From Chloroflexota bacterium (GTDB lineage Bacteria > Chloroflexota > Dormibacteria > Dormibacterales > Dormibacteraceae): a DNA stretch of 36,917 bases. The first letter of the stretch is position 1, and every line of letters begins with the position of its first letter. Location: the NCBI GenBank assembly GCA_005889085.1, contig VBDS01000045.1:1-36917 (forward strand). Direction: 5' to 3'. Positions 26,077 to 34,495 of this stretch are shown here, one piece after another. Below the pieces are notes generated by a model. It had not been told where the DNA came from and did not search any database. It worked only from the letters and a program-made list of their open reading frames with translations. The position numbers were made by a program, and so were the translations under genes.

Positions 26077-26373
26077 CTATAGATTAAGCCGCTGTCCGCA
26101 TTCCACGCAGAAGCTGTGCCGGCCCAGGTTGTGGTGACCGCACGAGGCGCAGACAAGGCGGCGCGGGGGATCGGCTTGCAGCCAGCGTTCGTTCTCCCGT
26201 CGATACCAGATTCCGTCTTCAGGCCCGAGCATCCAGCGCCGCCCCTCGCTGTCGAGGACCGCGAGGTCGCGCACCGCGACCCGGAACGCCCGGGGCTGCA
26301 TGTTGCCGGTTCGGCGCTCGTCGACGAGGTACCTGTATCTGATCTCCGCTTCCGCGAATGGATCGACCGCCAC
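26077..26373 (-). CDS. small zinc-ribbon protein of unknown function
   Basis: This is the only gene on the minus strand. From GTG at 26371-26373 it encodes 98 residues. There is a polar N-terminal domain with RDLAVLDSEGRRWMLGPEDGIWYRR (about 36-60), then a C-terminal zinc ribbon with Cys 75, 78, 89 and 92 (CASC and CVEC). The N-terminal part resembles small beta domains that read a ligand or surface, but I cannot name a family. It faces the other zinc-ribbon gene across a palindromic repeat and is divergent from ftsK, sharing a 57-base upstream gap. The Cys spacing and clean frame make it a credible gene. Confidence 0.72.
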   Translation of the reverse strand: MAVDPFAEAEIRYRYLVDERRTGNMQPRAFRVAVRDLAVLDSEGRRWMLGPEDGIWYRRENERWLQADPPRRLVCASCGHHNLGRHSFCVECGQRLNL

Positions 26374-26400
26374 GCCGGAGAGTATGCAGCCCTGATCAAG

Positions 26401-26406
26401 TAGAAT
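26401..26406 (+). promoter_or_regulatory. possible -10 box for ftsK
   Basis: TAGAAT lies 24 bases before the ftsK ATG in the divergent gap between ftsK and the minus-strand zinc-ribbon gene. A promoter is needed here because the upstream gene points away. No good -35 is visible. Confidence 0.4.
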
Positions 26407-26430
26407 CCAATCGGCTCAAGGGCCCGCAGC

Positions 26431-28716
26431 ATGCGTCGCACCACATCCCGAAGCTCCACTCGATCCGGCGCCCGTCGCGCTTCCTCTTCACGTTCCAAAC
26501 GAAGTAAGCGCGCCGCTCGCCCGCGCCTGACCACGCGCCAGGTCCGAGAGATTCTTGGCGTCCTTCTGATGCTCGCGGCGCTGCTTGGATTGCTCGCGAT
26601 CCTGAGCCACGCCGGCATGATTCTGGGCGGGATTCGCGACGGCATGGTTGCCCTTTTCGGCAGTGCCTGGTTCGTACCCGTGGCGGCGGCGATCGCCCTC
26701 AGCGCGTGGCTGCTGTGGCCGAAGGCGCCGCGGCCGCGCACGGTCGACATGGTGGCCGGCCTGGTCGCCTTGCTTTCGCTGATCGGGCTGTTCGGTCTCG
26801 CCGCCAGAGCCGGGGGGTCGGTTGGAAGCGGCATCGATGCGGGCCTGTCGGGCCTTTTCACCAGTGTTGGCGCGTGGGCCCTGCTCATCGCCGGCCTCGT
26901 GATCGGGCTCATCGTGACCATCCACTTCAGCCCCGGGGCTCTTCTCGTCAGCGCGGTTGGAACGCTGCGCGCAGCCAACGCCGAACGGGCTCGGCTCCGC
27001 GACCTGGTCGGCACCGTCACTGCGGAGAAACCGAAACCGGCCAAGGCTGCTTCGGCGACCAGCGACGTGCTTACCCGCTCCGCGGCGAGCTTTGCGACCG
27101 CCCCGGCCACGTCTGGCCAGAAGAGCTTGTGGGAGGTCGACGAGCCCGAGGATGAGATCGTGGAGCAGCCCCGCCCTGAGCCTCGTGGCGAGCAACCGAC
27201 CGATGAGGAGCCGGCCCGTCGTGCCGAGCCGGTGATGAGGGTCGTCGCCGAGCCGGAGGATGACCTGCCCGAGATCGAGTGGAAGCTGCCCGCGATCACG
27301 CTGCTCGATACGGTGACCGCGCGCCGCGAGCGGATGGCGGACGAGATCAAGCGCAACGTCAGGATCATCGAGAGCACGCTCCAGACGTTCGGGGTCGAGT
27401 GCAAGGTCGTCGGCGTCAACCCCGGACCCGCGGTCACGCAGTTTGAGGTCCAGCCCGGTGCGGGGGTCCAGGTCAAGCGCATCACCGCGCTGCAGAATGA
27501 CCTCTCGCTGGCGCTGGCCGCCGCGCCGCTGCGCATCGAAGCGCCGATCCCGGGTAAGTCGGCGGTGGGCATCGAGGTGCCGAACAAATCGGCCAGCCTC
27601 GTGACGATTCGCGAAGTTCTCGAGACGGCCGCGTTCCGCGAGGGCACCAACAAGCTCGCCCTGGGCCTGGGCAATGACGTATCGGGACAGTCGATCGTCG
27701 CCGACCTCACGCGCATGCCTCACCTGCTGATCGCCGGAGCCACCGGCCAGGGCAAGAGCGTGTGCATCAACGCGCTCATCACCAGCTTGCTGTTCCAGGT
27801 GACACCGGACCACCTCCGCCTGCTGCTGATCGATCCCAAGCGCGTCGAGCTCACGGGCTACAACGGGCTGCCGCATCTCGCGCTGCCGGTGTTGGTCGAG
27901 TCCCACCAGGCCGCCGCGGCGCTGCGCTGGGCGGTGGCCGAGATGGACCGCCGGTACAAGCTCTTCTCGGCCGAGGGTGTGAGGAACATCGCCAGCTACA
28001 ACGAAAAGGCGACGCAGAGGCTCGCCCGGCCGCTGCCGTACATCGTGATCGTGATCGACGAGCTCGCCGACCTGATGATGGTCGCGGCGGGCGAGATCGA
28101 AGAGCTCATCTGCCGCATAGCGCAGCTTGCGCGCGCGGTGGGCATCCACCTGATCATCGCCACGCAGCGCCCATCGACCGACATCATCACCGGGCTGATC
28201 AAGGCCAACATCCCGTCCCGCATCGCATTTGCGGTCGGCTCGCAGGTCGACAGCCGCGTCATCCTCGACACCGGCGGCGCCGAGAAGCTTCTCGGCCGCG
28301 GCGACATGCTGTACCAGCCGGTCGACGCAGGCAAGCCGACTCGGATCCAGGGTGCGTTCGTCAGCGACCCCGAGGTCGAGGGCGTCGTCAACTTCTGGAA
28401 ATCACAGGGCGGACCGCGCTTCATGGAAGAGATCCTCGAAGAGGGCGCCGGCACCGAGTGGCAGGGGGAGAGGCGGGAAGAGCGCAAGCTCGACGCCCTG
28501 TTTGCTCGCTCGGCGCGCGCAGTCGCTGCCGAAGGGGCCGCGTCGGTGTCGCTCGTGCAGCGCAAGTTCAACGTCGGCTACTCGCGTGCGGGCCGGATTG
28601 TCGACCAGCTGGCGGAGCACCGGGTGGTCGGCGGCTACCAGGGATCCAAATCGCGAGAGGTGCTGATGACGCTACCCGACGTGGACGAGCTCCTGGAGCG
28701 CTTGGGCCTCGAATGA
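26431..28716 (+). CDS. ftsK: DNA translocase FtsK/SpoIIIE
   Basis: FtsK pumps chromosomal DNA through the closing septum and directs dimer resolution. The 761-residue protein has a strongly basic N-terminus and four predicted membrane helices (about 40-59, 78-95, 107-124 and 145-163). A short acidic linker leads to the motor domain: Walker A GATGQGKS at 436-443 and Walker B VIVIDELADLMM. The C-terminal winged-helix gamma domain (VQRKFNVGYSRAGRIVDQLAEHRVVGGYQG-type, about 705-735) reads polar DNA motifs. The length is close to Bacillus SpoIIIE (787). ATG 26431 has a weak purine-rich CAAGGG upstream. Confidence 0.95.
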   Translation: MRRTTSRSSTRSGARRASSSRSKRSKRAARPRLTTRQVREILGVLLMLAALLGLLAILSHAGMILGGIRDGMVALFGSAWFVPVAAAIALSAWLLWPKAPRPRTVDMVAGLVALLSLIGLFGLAARAGGSVGSGIDAGLSGLFTSVGAWALLIAGLVIGLIVTIHFSPGALLVSAVGTLRAANAERARLRDLVGTVTAEKPKPAKAASATSDVLTRSAASFATAPATSGQKSLWEVDEPEDEIVEQPRPEPRGEQPTDEEPARRAEPVMRVVAEPEDDLPEIEWKLPAITLLDTVTARRERMADEIKRNVRIIESTLQTFGVECKVVGVNPGPAVTQFEVQPGAGVQVKRITALQNDLSLALAAAPLRIEAPIPGKSAVGIEVPNKSASLVTIREVLETAAFREGTNKLALGLGNDVSGQSIVADLTRMPHLLIAGATGQGKSVCINALITSLLFQVTPDHLRLLLIDPKRVELTGYNGLPHLALPVLVESHQAAAALRWAVAEMDRRYKLFSAEGVRNIASYNEKATQRLARPLPYIVIVIDELADLMMVAAGEIEELICRIAQLARAVGIHLIIATQRPSTDIITGLIKANIPSRIAFAVGSQVDSRVILDTGGAEKLLGRGDMLYQPVDAGKPTRIQGAFVSDPEVEGVVNFWKSQGGPRFMEEILEEGAGTEWQGERREERKLDALFARSARAVAAEGAASVSLVQRKFNVGYSRAGRIVDQLAEHRVVGGYQGSKSREVLMTLPDVDELLERLGLE

Positions 28717-28845
28717 TCATCGGCCGCTGCTGGCTGCGAAACGCGGCGAGCGGGGCCTCTCCATCGAGCCGGTAGAACCTGGGGACCTTGGGCGTCGGCG
28801 TGGCAACTCGGGAGTTCTCGTCGCAAACTTCTCCCTAAGCGAGCG

Positions 28846-29919
28846 ATGAACATCCCCAACACGCTCACGATCAGCCGGCTCGTCGCCATCCCGTTGTTGA
28901 TGGCCCTGCTGCTGCTGCGCTTTCCCGGTCATGACCAGGCCGCGGCCGCGCTGTTCATCGTCTTCTCGCTGACCGACACGCTGGACGGGCAGCTCGCTCG
29001 CCGGCGGGGCACCGAAAGCGACCTCGGCAGGTTCCTCGATCCGCTCGCGGACAAGCTCTTCGTGCTCTCCGTCCTCATCGTGCTGGTACAGGAAGGGCTC
29101 GTCGCGGCGTGGGTCGTCGTTGTGATCTTCTCGCGCGAGCTGATCATCACGATCCTGAGGTCGGTGGGCGCAGGCCAGGGCCGCGTCATCTCCGCCGCTC
29201 CTCTCGGCAAGACGAAAACGGTCACGCAGATGGCGGCGGTGACGCTGCTGATCCTGCAGCGGCCGTATCCCGTGCTCGTTCCGATCGCGGCGATCGCAGT
29301 CGGCATCGCGGTCGTGTTCACGCTATGGAGCGGTCTCGACTACGTCTGGAGATTTCGCGACTTGATCCGGCCGTTTGACGTGTCGAAGATGCGCGAGAGT
29401 CCGAGCGGCGGAGCTCCAGAGGCATCTGCGCCTCAGGAGCTGGCCGCTTTGTTGAGAGGGTCCGGCCTCACCGTGTCGGTGGCGGAGTCGATGACCGGCG
29501 GCATGATCGGGACCATGATCACCGGTCAACCCGGAAGCTCCCTCTATTTCGTTGGTGGCGTCATCGCCTACTCGAATGACCTCAAGCGCGAAGAGCTGGG
29601 AGTCGCGGCCGAGCTGCTGGAAAGCGTGGGTGCGGTAAGCCCGGAGGTGGCGGAGGCCATGGCCCAGGGGGTTCGTTCGCGCCTCGGCACGAACCTGGCG
29701 GTTGCGGTGACCGGAATCGCCGGACCTGCAGCGGACGGCACGACCAAGCCTGTGGGGTTGACCTACATCGCTGTGGCTTCAGAGGGCCGTGTCGTCTCCC
29801 GAGAGTTCCGATTTGAAGGTGACCGAACCGTGATCCGGCATCGAGCGTCCACGGCGGCGTTGCGCATGCTGATCGCGGAGGCCCGTAGCGTCGCGCGGGC
29901 GGGGTTGAAGACGGCTTGA
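28846..29919 (+). CDS. fusion of phosphatidylglycerophosphate synthase PgsA and nicotinamide-nucleotide amidase PncC
   Basis: A single open frame of 357 residues joins two enzymes normally encoded separately. Residues 1 to about 180 form a membrane CDP-alcohol phosphatidyltransferase. It carries the full active-site pattern with Asp 44, Asp 47, Gly 48, Arg 52, Asp 65 and Asp 69 (DTLDGQLAR...LDPLAD), and so is a PgsA making phosphatidylglycerophosphate. After a linker rich in Ser, Pro and Ala (about 183-198) comes the CinA C-terminal domain. This contains AESMTGG at 213-219 and GSSLYFVGGVIAYSN, and hydrolyses NMN. Met 182 could serve as an internal start for a free PncC. pgsA and cinA are neighbours before recA in many genomes, so fusion by stop loss is plausible. 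Confidence 0.9.
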   Translation: MNIPNTLTISRLVAIPLLMALLLLRFPGHDQAAAALFIVFSLTDTLDGQLARRRGTESDLGRFLDPLADKLFVLSVLIVLVQEGLVAAWVVVVIFSRELIITILRSVGAGQGRVISAAPLGKTKTVTQMAAVTLLILQRPYPVLVPIAAIAVGIAVVFTLWSGLDYVWRFRDLIRPFDVSKMRESPSGGAPEASAPQELAALLRGSGLTVSVAESMTGGMIGTMITGQPGSSLYFVGGVIAYSNDLKREELGVAAELLESVGAVSPEVAEAMAQGVRSRLGTNLAVAVTGIAGPAADGTTKPVGLTYIAVASEGRVVSREFRFEGDRTVIRHRASTAALRMLIAEARSVARAGLKTA

Positions 29920-29944
29920 CGGCCGAACACCTGTTCGCTACAAT
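29916..29944 (+). promoter_or_regulatory. recA promoter
   Basis: TTGACG (29916-29921) and TACAAT (29939-29944) are separated by exactly 17 bases, a near-consensus housekeeping promoter. Transcription would begin around 29951, giving a leader of about 80 bases before the ATG at 30034. The -35 overlaps the stop codon of the preceding fusion gene, and an SOS box fills the spacer. Confidence 0.85.
29924..29937 (+). promoter_or_regulatory. LexA operator (SOS box), Gram-positive type
   Basis: CGAACACCTGTTCG is a dyad (CGAAC, four bases, GTTCG) that fits the Bacillus/actinobacterial LexA consensus. It lies between the -35 and -10 elements of the recA promoter, where bound LexA would block RNA polymerase. 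This supports a LexA-controlled SOS response in the organism. Confidence 0.88.
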
Positions 29945-30033
29945 TGCCGGACGTTCTTAACAGGCGCGATTGTCAGTTGAACCCCAACCACGCAACATTC
30001 GACGCAACCACTTAGGAGGCACGCCGAACAGCA

Positions 30034-31122
30034 ATGGACAAAGACAAGGACAAGGAACGGGAAAAGGCCGACGCAGAGAAGGGCAGAGCTCTGGATTCGG
30101 CGATGTCCCAGATCACGAAGAGCTACGGCAAAGGCGCGATCATGAAACTCGGAGAGCACTTCGCGCAGCGCAGCGAGGTAACCGCGATTTCCACCGGCGC
30201 GCTGCCGCTTGACCTTGCCCTTGGCGTAGGTGGCGTACCGCGCGGCAGGGTGACCGAGATCTACGGTCCCGAATCAGCCGGCAAGACCACGCTCGCTCTG
30301 CACGTCATCGCGGAGGCTCAGAAGGTGGGGGGCGTCGCGGCATTCGTCGACGCCGAGCACGCCCTCGATCCCCTGTACGCCTCGCGCATCGGGGTCAAGA
30401 TCGACGACCTGCTGATCAGTCAGCCCGACACGGGCGAGCAGGCGTTGGAGATCGTCGAGGTGCTCGTGCGGTCGAATGCTGTCGATGTGATCGTCATCGA
30501 CTCGGTGGCGGCGCTGGTGCCGAAGGCCGAGATCGAGGGTGAGATGGGTGACTCGCACATGGGCCTCCAGGCGCGCCTGATGTCGCAGGCGCTGCGCAAG
30601 CTCACCGCCGCGATCTCGAAGTCGAACTGCTCCGTGATCTTCCTCAACCAGCTGCGGGAGAAGGTCGGGATCATGTTCGGCAACCCCGAGACACAGCCCG
30701 GGGGTCGGGCCTTGAAGTTCTACTCCTCGGTGCGCCTGGACATCCGCAAGGTCGAGGTCATCAAGAACGGGCTCGATTCGGTCGGGAACAGGGTGAAGGT
30801 CAAGGTCGTCAAGAACAAGGTCGCGCCGCCGTTTCGGTCCGCCGAGTTCGACATCCTCTTCAATGAAGGCATCTCGCGCGAGGGATCGTTGATCGACGCG
30901 GCGGTTGAATACGGGATCCTCGACAAGAGCGGGACGTGGATGTCGTACGGCGACCAGCGTCTCGGCCAGGGTCGAGATAACGTCCGCAACTACCTGCGCG
31001 AGAACCCGACCCTTTCGTCGGAGATCGAGGCCAGGGTTCGCGAGAAGGCTGCCGGCGCGGCGGCGCCGATCAAGACCACGGCTCCCGTGAGGTCGCCTGC
31101 CGGTGCCCCGGAGGAGCTCTAA
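30034..31122 (+). CDS. recA: recombinase RecA
   Basis: RecA forms filaments on single-stranded DNA for strand exchange and triggers LexA self-cleavage. The 362-residue protein has a highly charged N-terminal stretch of Lys/Asp/Glu before the usual start of homology ([19 protein letters not shown]). Walker A GPESAGKT is at 78-85. MAW-like residues are represented by [20 protein letters not shown], and loop L2 by [26 protein letters not shown] at 30014-30019 stands 14 bases before the ATG, a rather long spacing. The gene has its own SOS-controlled promoter and overlaps recX. Confidence 0.97.
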   Translation: MDKDKDKEREKADAEKGRALDSAMSQITKSYGKGAIMKLGEHFAQRSEVTAISTGALPLDLALGVGGVPRGRVTEIYGPESAGKTTLALHVIAEAQKVGGVAAFVDAEHALDPLYASRIGVKIDDLLISQPDTGEQALEIVEVLVRSNAVDVIVIDSVAALVPKAEIEGEMGDSHMGLQARLMSQALRKLTAAISKSNCSVIFLNQLREKVGIMFGNPETQPGGRALKFYSSVRLDIRKVEVIKNGLDSVGNRVKVKVVKNKVAPPFRSAEFDILFNEGISREGSLIDAAVEYGILDKSGTWMSYGDQRLGQGRDNVRNYLRENPTLSSEIEARVREKAAGAAAPIKTTAPVRSPAGAPEEL

Positions 31123-31621
31123 GGAGACCCCGTCCCGGTCAGCTTTCGACGCCGCCGTGGGCCTCATGGCACGGCGTGCTCACTCGCGCGCGGAGCTCCG
31201 GCGGAAGCTCGCCCGCCGCGGGTACCCCGAGCCGGAGGTGGCGGCCGCGGTCGCCCGCCTCGCCGAGATGCGGCTCCAGGACGACGGGCAGTTCGCGGAA
31301 GGGCATGTTCGCAGACGATCCAGCACCCGCGGTCCGCTCGCCCTATCGGCCGAGCTGGCCGCCCGAGGCGTGGATCGCCGCCTGGTGGACGAGGCCCTGG
31401 CAGACTTCGGCCCAGAAGCCCAGCTCGCTGTGGCCATCGATCTTGCGGGGCGGTTGGCTGCCCGCAGAAGACCGGCAGGCTACCAGGAGTTGCTTAATAC
31501 GGTCGGAACCAGGCTGGTTCGGCGCGGCTTCGCTCCACACCTCGTGCGATCCGCCTGCCAGGCCGTCTGGCACGGGACGGACGACGGCCTCGAAGCCCAG
31601 GCCTCGCCGCCGGTCGTCTAG
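31103..31621 (+). CDS. recX: RecA regulatory protein RecX
   Basis: RecX caps and modulates RecA filaments. The 172-residue protein is all-helical, with the family's three-helix repeats starting at [29 protein letters not shown] (about residues 15-43) and repeating near [20 protein letters not shown]. The GTG at 31103 lies 19 bases inside recA; GTG 31157 is a later alternative that would cut into the first helix. The overlap with recA indicates coregulation by the SOS promoter and low coupled expression, the normal arrangement. Confidence 0.9.
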   Translation: MPRRSSKETPSRSAFDAAVGLMARRAHSRAELRRKLARRGYPEPEVAAAVARLAEMRLQDDGQFAEGHVRRRSSTRGPLALSAELAARGVDRRLVDEALADFGPEAQLAVAIDLAGRLAARRRPAGYQELLNTVGTRLVRRGFAPHLVRSACQAVWHGTDDGLEAQASPPVV

Positions 31622-31692
31622 GGCGCGGCTCACCGGCTCAGGCGGCGGTGGCGCCTGCCGCGATCCGCGCCCATCCGCCCGGCGCCGAGGCC

Positions 31693-31772
31693 TAGAATTT
31701 GCTCAACGCGGGCCCACTTTGAGGTCCGCAAGTCATAGAGCCAACCCCAGGCGGGACCCTTCCGGTCCTGCC
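31693..31772 (+). promoter_or_regulatory. rny upstream region: -10-like box and two leader hairpins
   Basis: In the 194-base gap before rny, TAGAAT (31693-31698) could be a -10 element. Downstream lie two stable hairpins. In the first, GCGGGCC (31708-31714) pairs with GGTCCGC (31723-31729). In the second, GGCGGGACC (31750-31758) pairs with GGTCCTGCC (31764-31772) around a CTTCC loop. Both stems use one G-T wobble each. No known riboswitch is recognised. A TTGACA further on (31786-31791) has no -10 at the proper distance. Confidence 0.45.
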
Positions 31773-31815
31773 GTGGTCACGCACTTTGACAATCGAATAA
31801 CGAGGTGCATGTCAC

Positions 31816-33354
31816 ATGCCTGCTTACGTCTTCGTATGGCTATTTGTGGCAGTCGTGGTGGGCCTCGCCGGAGGTTTCGGCGCCGCCTACCTGCTGCTTC
31901 GCCGCCGGCAGAGCGACGGGAGTCAAGTCCTGGAGCTCAAGGCACAGCAGACCCTTCTCGAGGCTGAAACCCAGGCCAAGGAGAAGCTGCTCGAGGCCAA
32001 AGAGGAGGCGGTCAAGGTTCGGACCGCCGCCGAACAGGAAGCCCGCGAGTATCGGGCACAGTCACAACAGATCGAAAGGCGCCTTCTCCAGAAAGAGGAG
32101 AACCTCGACCGGAAGGCAGAGGACGTCAATCGGTCCGAGCGCGAGCTCGCGAATCAGAAGAAGTCGCTCGACGACATCAAGGCGCAGCTCGAGGAGAGCT
32201 ACCGCCAGCAGGAAAAGGAGCTTCAGCGCGTCGCGAACATGACGCGTCAGGAGGCTCAGGGAATCCTGATGGCGCAGGTGGAGCAGGACCTGCGCAACGA
32301 AGTTGCGCGCAAGGTCCGCGAATCGGAGCTGGCGGCTCGCGACGAAAGCGAGCGACGAGCTCGCGAGATCGTCACCGAGTCGATCCAGCGCATCGCCGCC
32401 GACCAGACCGCCGAGGTCTCGGTCTCCGTGCTGCCGCTACCGACCGACGAGCTGAAGGGCCGCATCATCGGCAAGGAGGGGCGCAACATCCGCGCTCTCC
32501 AGCAGGCCACGGGGATCGACCTGATCGTCGACGACACCCCTGAGGCCGTGATCATCAGCGGCTTCGACCCAGTCCGCCGTGAGGTGGCGAGGGTCGCGCT
32601 GAACAAGCTCATCGTGGATGGCCGTATTCACCCGGCTCGCATCGAGGAGATCGTCGCCAAGTCCCGCCAGGAGGTCCTGCAAAGGGTCAAGGAGGAGGGG
32701 GAGGCGGCGGTCCTGGAGCTCAGTCTTCAGGGTCTGCATCCTGAGGTCGTTCGCCACCTCGGCATCCTTCGTTTCCGCACCAGCTACGGACAGCAGGTGC
32801 TCAACCACTCCAAAGAGGTGGCCTATCTCGCGGCGATGATGGCGTCCGAGATCGGCGCCGACGTCCGCATCGCAAAGCTGTCGGGCCTGCTTCACGACAT
32901 CGGCAAGGCCATCGACCACGAGGTCGAGGGTTCGCATGCCGTGATCGGGGCGGACCTGCTCCAGCGACACGGAGTTCCCCCTCAGGTCGTGCACGCTGTA
33001 CGCGCGCATCACTACGACGAGGAACCGCACTCCATCGAGGCCCTCTTGCTCATCGCGGCCGACGCGATCTCCGCGGCCAGGCCAGGAGCGCGCCGCGAGT
33101 CACTCGAGGCGTACGTCAAGCGGCTCGAGAAGCTCGAGGAGATCGCCAATTCGTTCCAGGGAGTGCAGCAGTCTTACGCCATCCAGGCCGGCCGCGAGGT
33201 CAGGATCCTGGTCAAGCCCGAGCAGATCGACGACAGCGCTGCTCAGCTGATGGCGCGGGACATCGCCAAGAGAATCGAATCTGAGCTCAGCTTTCCCGGT
33301 CAGATTCGCGTCACCGTGGTGCGCGAGACCAGGGCTGTTGAATACGCAAAATAG
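31816..33354 (+). CDS. rny: ribonuclease Y
   Basis: RNase Y is the membrane-anchored endonuclease that starts mRNA decay in many Gram-positive-type bacteria. The 512-residue protein has an N-terminal membrane helix (about 4-27) and a long coiled coil rich in Glu, Lys and Gln (about 35-190). The KH domain has GRIIGKEG at 215-222. The HD domain has its metal pair His 360-Asp 361 in LLHDIGKA, and a conserved C-terminus follows. The gene is alone in its transcription unit, flanked by a structured leader and a strong terminator. RNase Y is absent from most Actinobacteria, which helps place the organism. Confidence 0.96.
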   Translation: MPAYVFVWLFVAVVVGLAGGFGAAYLLLRRRQSDGSQVLELKAQQTLLEAETQAKEKLLEAKEEAVKVRTAAEQEAREYRAQSQQIERRLLQKEENLDRKAEDVNRSERELANQKKSLDDIKAQLEESYRQQEKELQRVANMTRQEAQGILMAQVEQDLRNEVARKVRESELAARDESERRAREIVTESIQRIAADQTAEVSVSVLPLPTDELKGRIIGKEGRNIRALQQATGIDLIVDDTPEAVIISGFDPVRREVARVALNKLIVDGRIHPARIEEIVAKSRQEVLQRVKEEGEAAVLELSLQGLHPEVVRHLGILRFRTSYGQQVLNHSKEVAYLAAMMASEIGADVRIAKLSGLLHDIGKAIDHEVEGSHAVIGADLLQRHGVPPQVVHAVRAHHYDEEPHSIEALLLIAADAISAARPGARRESLEAYVKRLEKLEEIANSFQGVQQSYAIQAGREVRILVKPEQIDDSAAQLMARDIAKRIESELSFPGQIRVTVVRETRAVEYAK

Positions 33355-33358
33355 GCAC

Positions 33359-33392
33359 AAAGGGAGCCCCACAAGGGCTCCCTTTTTCTTTT
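33359..33392 (+). terminator. intrinsic terminator after rny
   Basis: An 11-bp perfect stem, AAAGGGAGCCC (33359-33369) with GGGCTCCCTTT (33375-33385), has a CACAA loop and is followed by a T-rich tract to 33392. This is a textbook Rho-independent terminator. It ends only 13 bases before the ymdB start. Confidence 0.93.
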
Positions 33393-33405
33393 CCACGAGA
33401 ATCTG

Positions 33406-34200
33406 ATGATGAGCGCCGCCGAGTTGAAGATCCTGTTCGTCGCTGATGTCGTCGGGCATCCGGGTCGCGACGCAGTCAAGGCGCTCCTTCCGGAGCTAAA
33501 AAAGGAGCTGCATCCCAACCTGGTCATCGTCAACGGCGAGAACGCGGCCGGTGGCTTTGGGCTTACCGCCAAGATCGTCGCTGAGCTGCGAGGCGCCGGC
33601 GCCGATGTCATCACCACCGGCAACCACGTCTTTGCGCAGAAAGAGTTCGTCGGTGAGCTTCCCAACCTGGAGCGCGTCCTGCGGCCCGCCAACTACCCGC
33701 CGGCGGCTCCCGGCCAGGGCTGGTGCCTGGTGGACGCGGGCGGCCACCAGGTGCTGGTGATGAACCTCATCGGGCGGATCTTCCTCGACTCCCTGGACGA
33801 CCCATTCCGCGCCGCGGATGCGATCCTCAATGACCACCCCGAAACGCCGATCGTGTTCTGCGATATGCACGCCGAGGCCACCTCGGAGAAGACCGCCATG
33901 GGCTGGTACCTGAACGGTCGCGCGAGCGCCGTGGTCGGCACTCACACCCACATACCAACAGCCGACGCCCGCGTCCTCCCTGGGGGGACGGCCTACGTCA
34001 CCGATGTGGGCATGGTCGGGCCTCGGGACGGCTGCATCGGAATGGATAAGGACGTGGTCGTCCAGCGCTTCTTGACGGGGGTCCCGAACCGGTTCGTGGT
34101 GGCGTCCGGACCCGTGACATTCAATTCGGTACTGGTTACCATTAACAGTTCAACCGGACGCTCAACGTCGATCCAGCGAGTCGATCGTGAACATATTTGA
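33406..34200 (+). CDS. ymdB: YmdB-family metallophosphoesterase
   Basis: YmdB is a dinuclear metal phosphodiesterase acting on 2',3'-cyclic nucleotides; in Bacillus it affects biofilm and motility. The 264-residue product has the metal-binding series FVADVVGHPGRDA, NGENAAGG, TTGNHVF, CDMHAEATSEK and VGTHTHIPTAD in the proper order. Two consecutive ATGs (33406 and 33409) are equally possible starts. The gene begins directly behind the rny terminator, so it needs readthrough or an unrecognised promoter. Order rny-ymdB-spoVS matches Bacillus. Confidence 0.94.
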   Translation: MMSAAELKILFVADVVGHPGRDAVKALLPELKKELHPNLVIVNGENAAGGFGLTAKIVAELRGAGADVITTGNHVFAQKEFVGELPNLERVLRPANYPPAAPGQGWCLVDAGGHQVLVMNLIGRIFLDSLDDPFRAADAILNDHPETPIVFCDMHAEATSEKTAMGWYLNGRASAVVGTHTHIPTADARVLPGGTAYVTDVGMVGPRDGCIGMDKDVVVQRFLTGVPNRFVVASGPVTFNSVLVTINSSTGRSTSIQRVDREHI

Positions 34201-34213
34201 AGGGGTTCCAGCA

Positions 34214-34495
34214 ATGACAACGGAGCGCGCTCCAGTAGAGGTGCTCAAGGTTTCGGCCACCTCAAAGCCGGTTGCCGTGGCGGGCGCCATCGCCGGCGTC
34301 ATTCGGAGCAAGGGGCGCGTGGAGGTCCAGGCGATCGGAGCGGGCGCGATCAACCAGGCTGTCAAGGCAATCGCCATCTCGCGTGGCTATGTGGCACCGG
34401 GCGGCCTCGACCTGGTCTGCATCCCGGCCTTCATCGACATCTCGATCGATGGTGAAGAGAGGACAGGAATTCGGTTGCTCGTGGAGAGTCGCTGA
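34214..34495 (+). CDS. spoVS: stage V sporulation protein S (SpoVS) homologue
   Basis: SpoVS is a small Alba-like protein; in Bacillus it affects septation and sporulation, and it also occurs in many non-sporulating bacteria. The 93-residue product carries the near-invariant core EVLKVSATSKPVAVAGAIAG and AIGAGAINQAVKAIAISRGY, so the family assignment is secure. ATG 34214 follows AAGGGG by eight bases; the GTG at 34187 would add nine residues overlapping ymdB and is less likely. With no other sporulation gene in the window, a role in general cell division or RNA/DNA binding is more likely than sporulation. Its stop overlaps the CTG start of miaB. Confidence 0.93.
   Translation: MTTERAPVEVLKVSATSKPVAVAGAIAGVIRSKGRVEVQAIGAGAINQAVKAIAISRGYVAPGGLDLVCIPAFIDISIDGEERTGIRLLVESR
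34483..34486 (+). promoter_or_regulatory. ribosome-binding site pointing to a CTG start for miaB
   Basis: GGAG at 34483-34486 precedes CTG 34492 by five bases; the CTG overlaps the spoVS TGA as CTGA. No ATG, GTG or TTG lies in frame before 34543, and starting there would lose the first cluster cysteine of MiaB. Confidence 0.65.

Noticed and set aside
25797-27716. 639-codon minus-strand frame over the zinc-ribbon genes and ftsK
   Set aside because: It is antisense to ftsK and low in complexity (Ser/Arg/Pro), with no recognisable domain.
31786-31791. TTGACA as -35 of an rny promoter
   Set aside because: A -10 at 17 bases would fall on the rny start region and no suitable hexamer is there.
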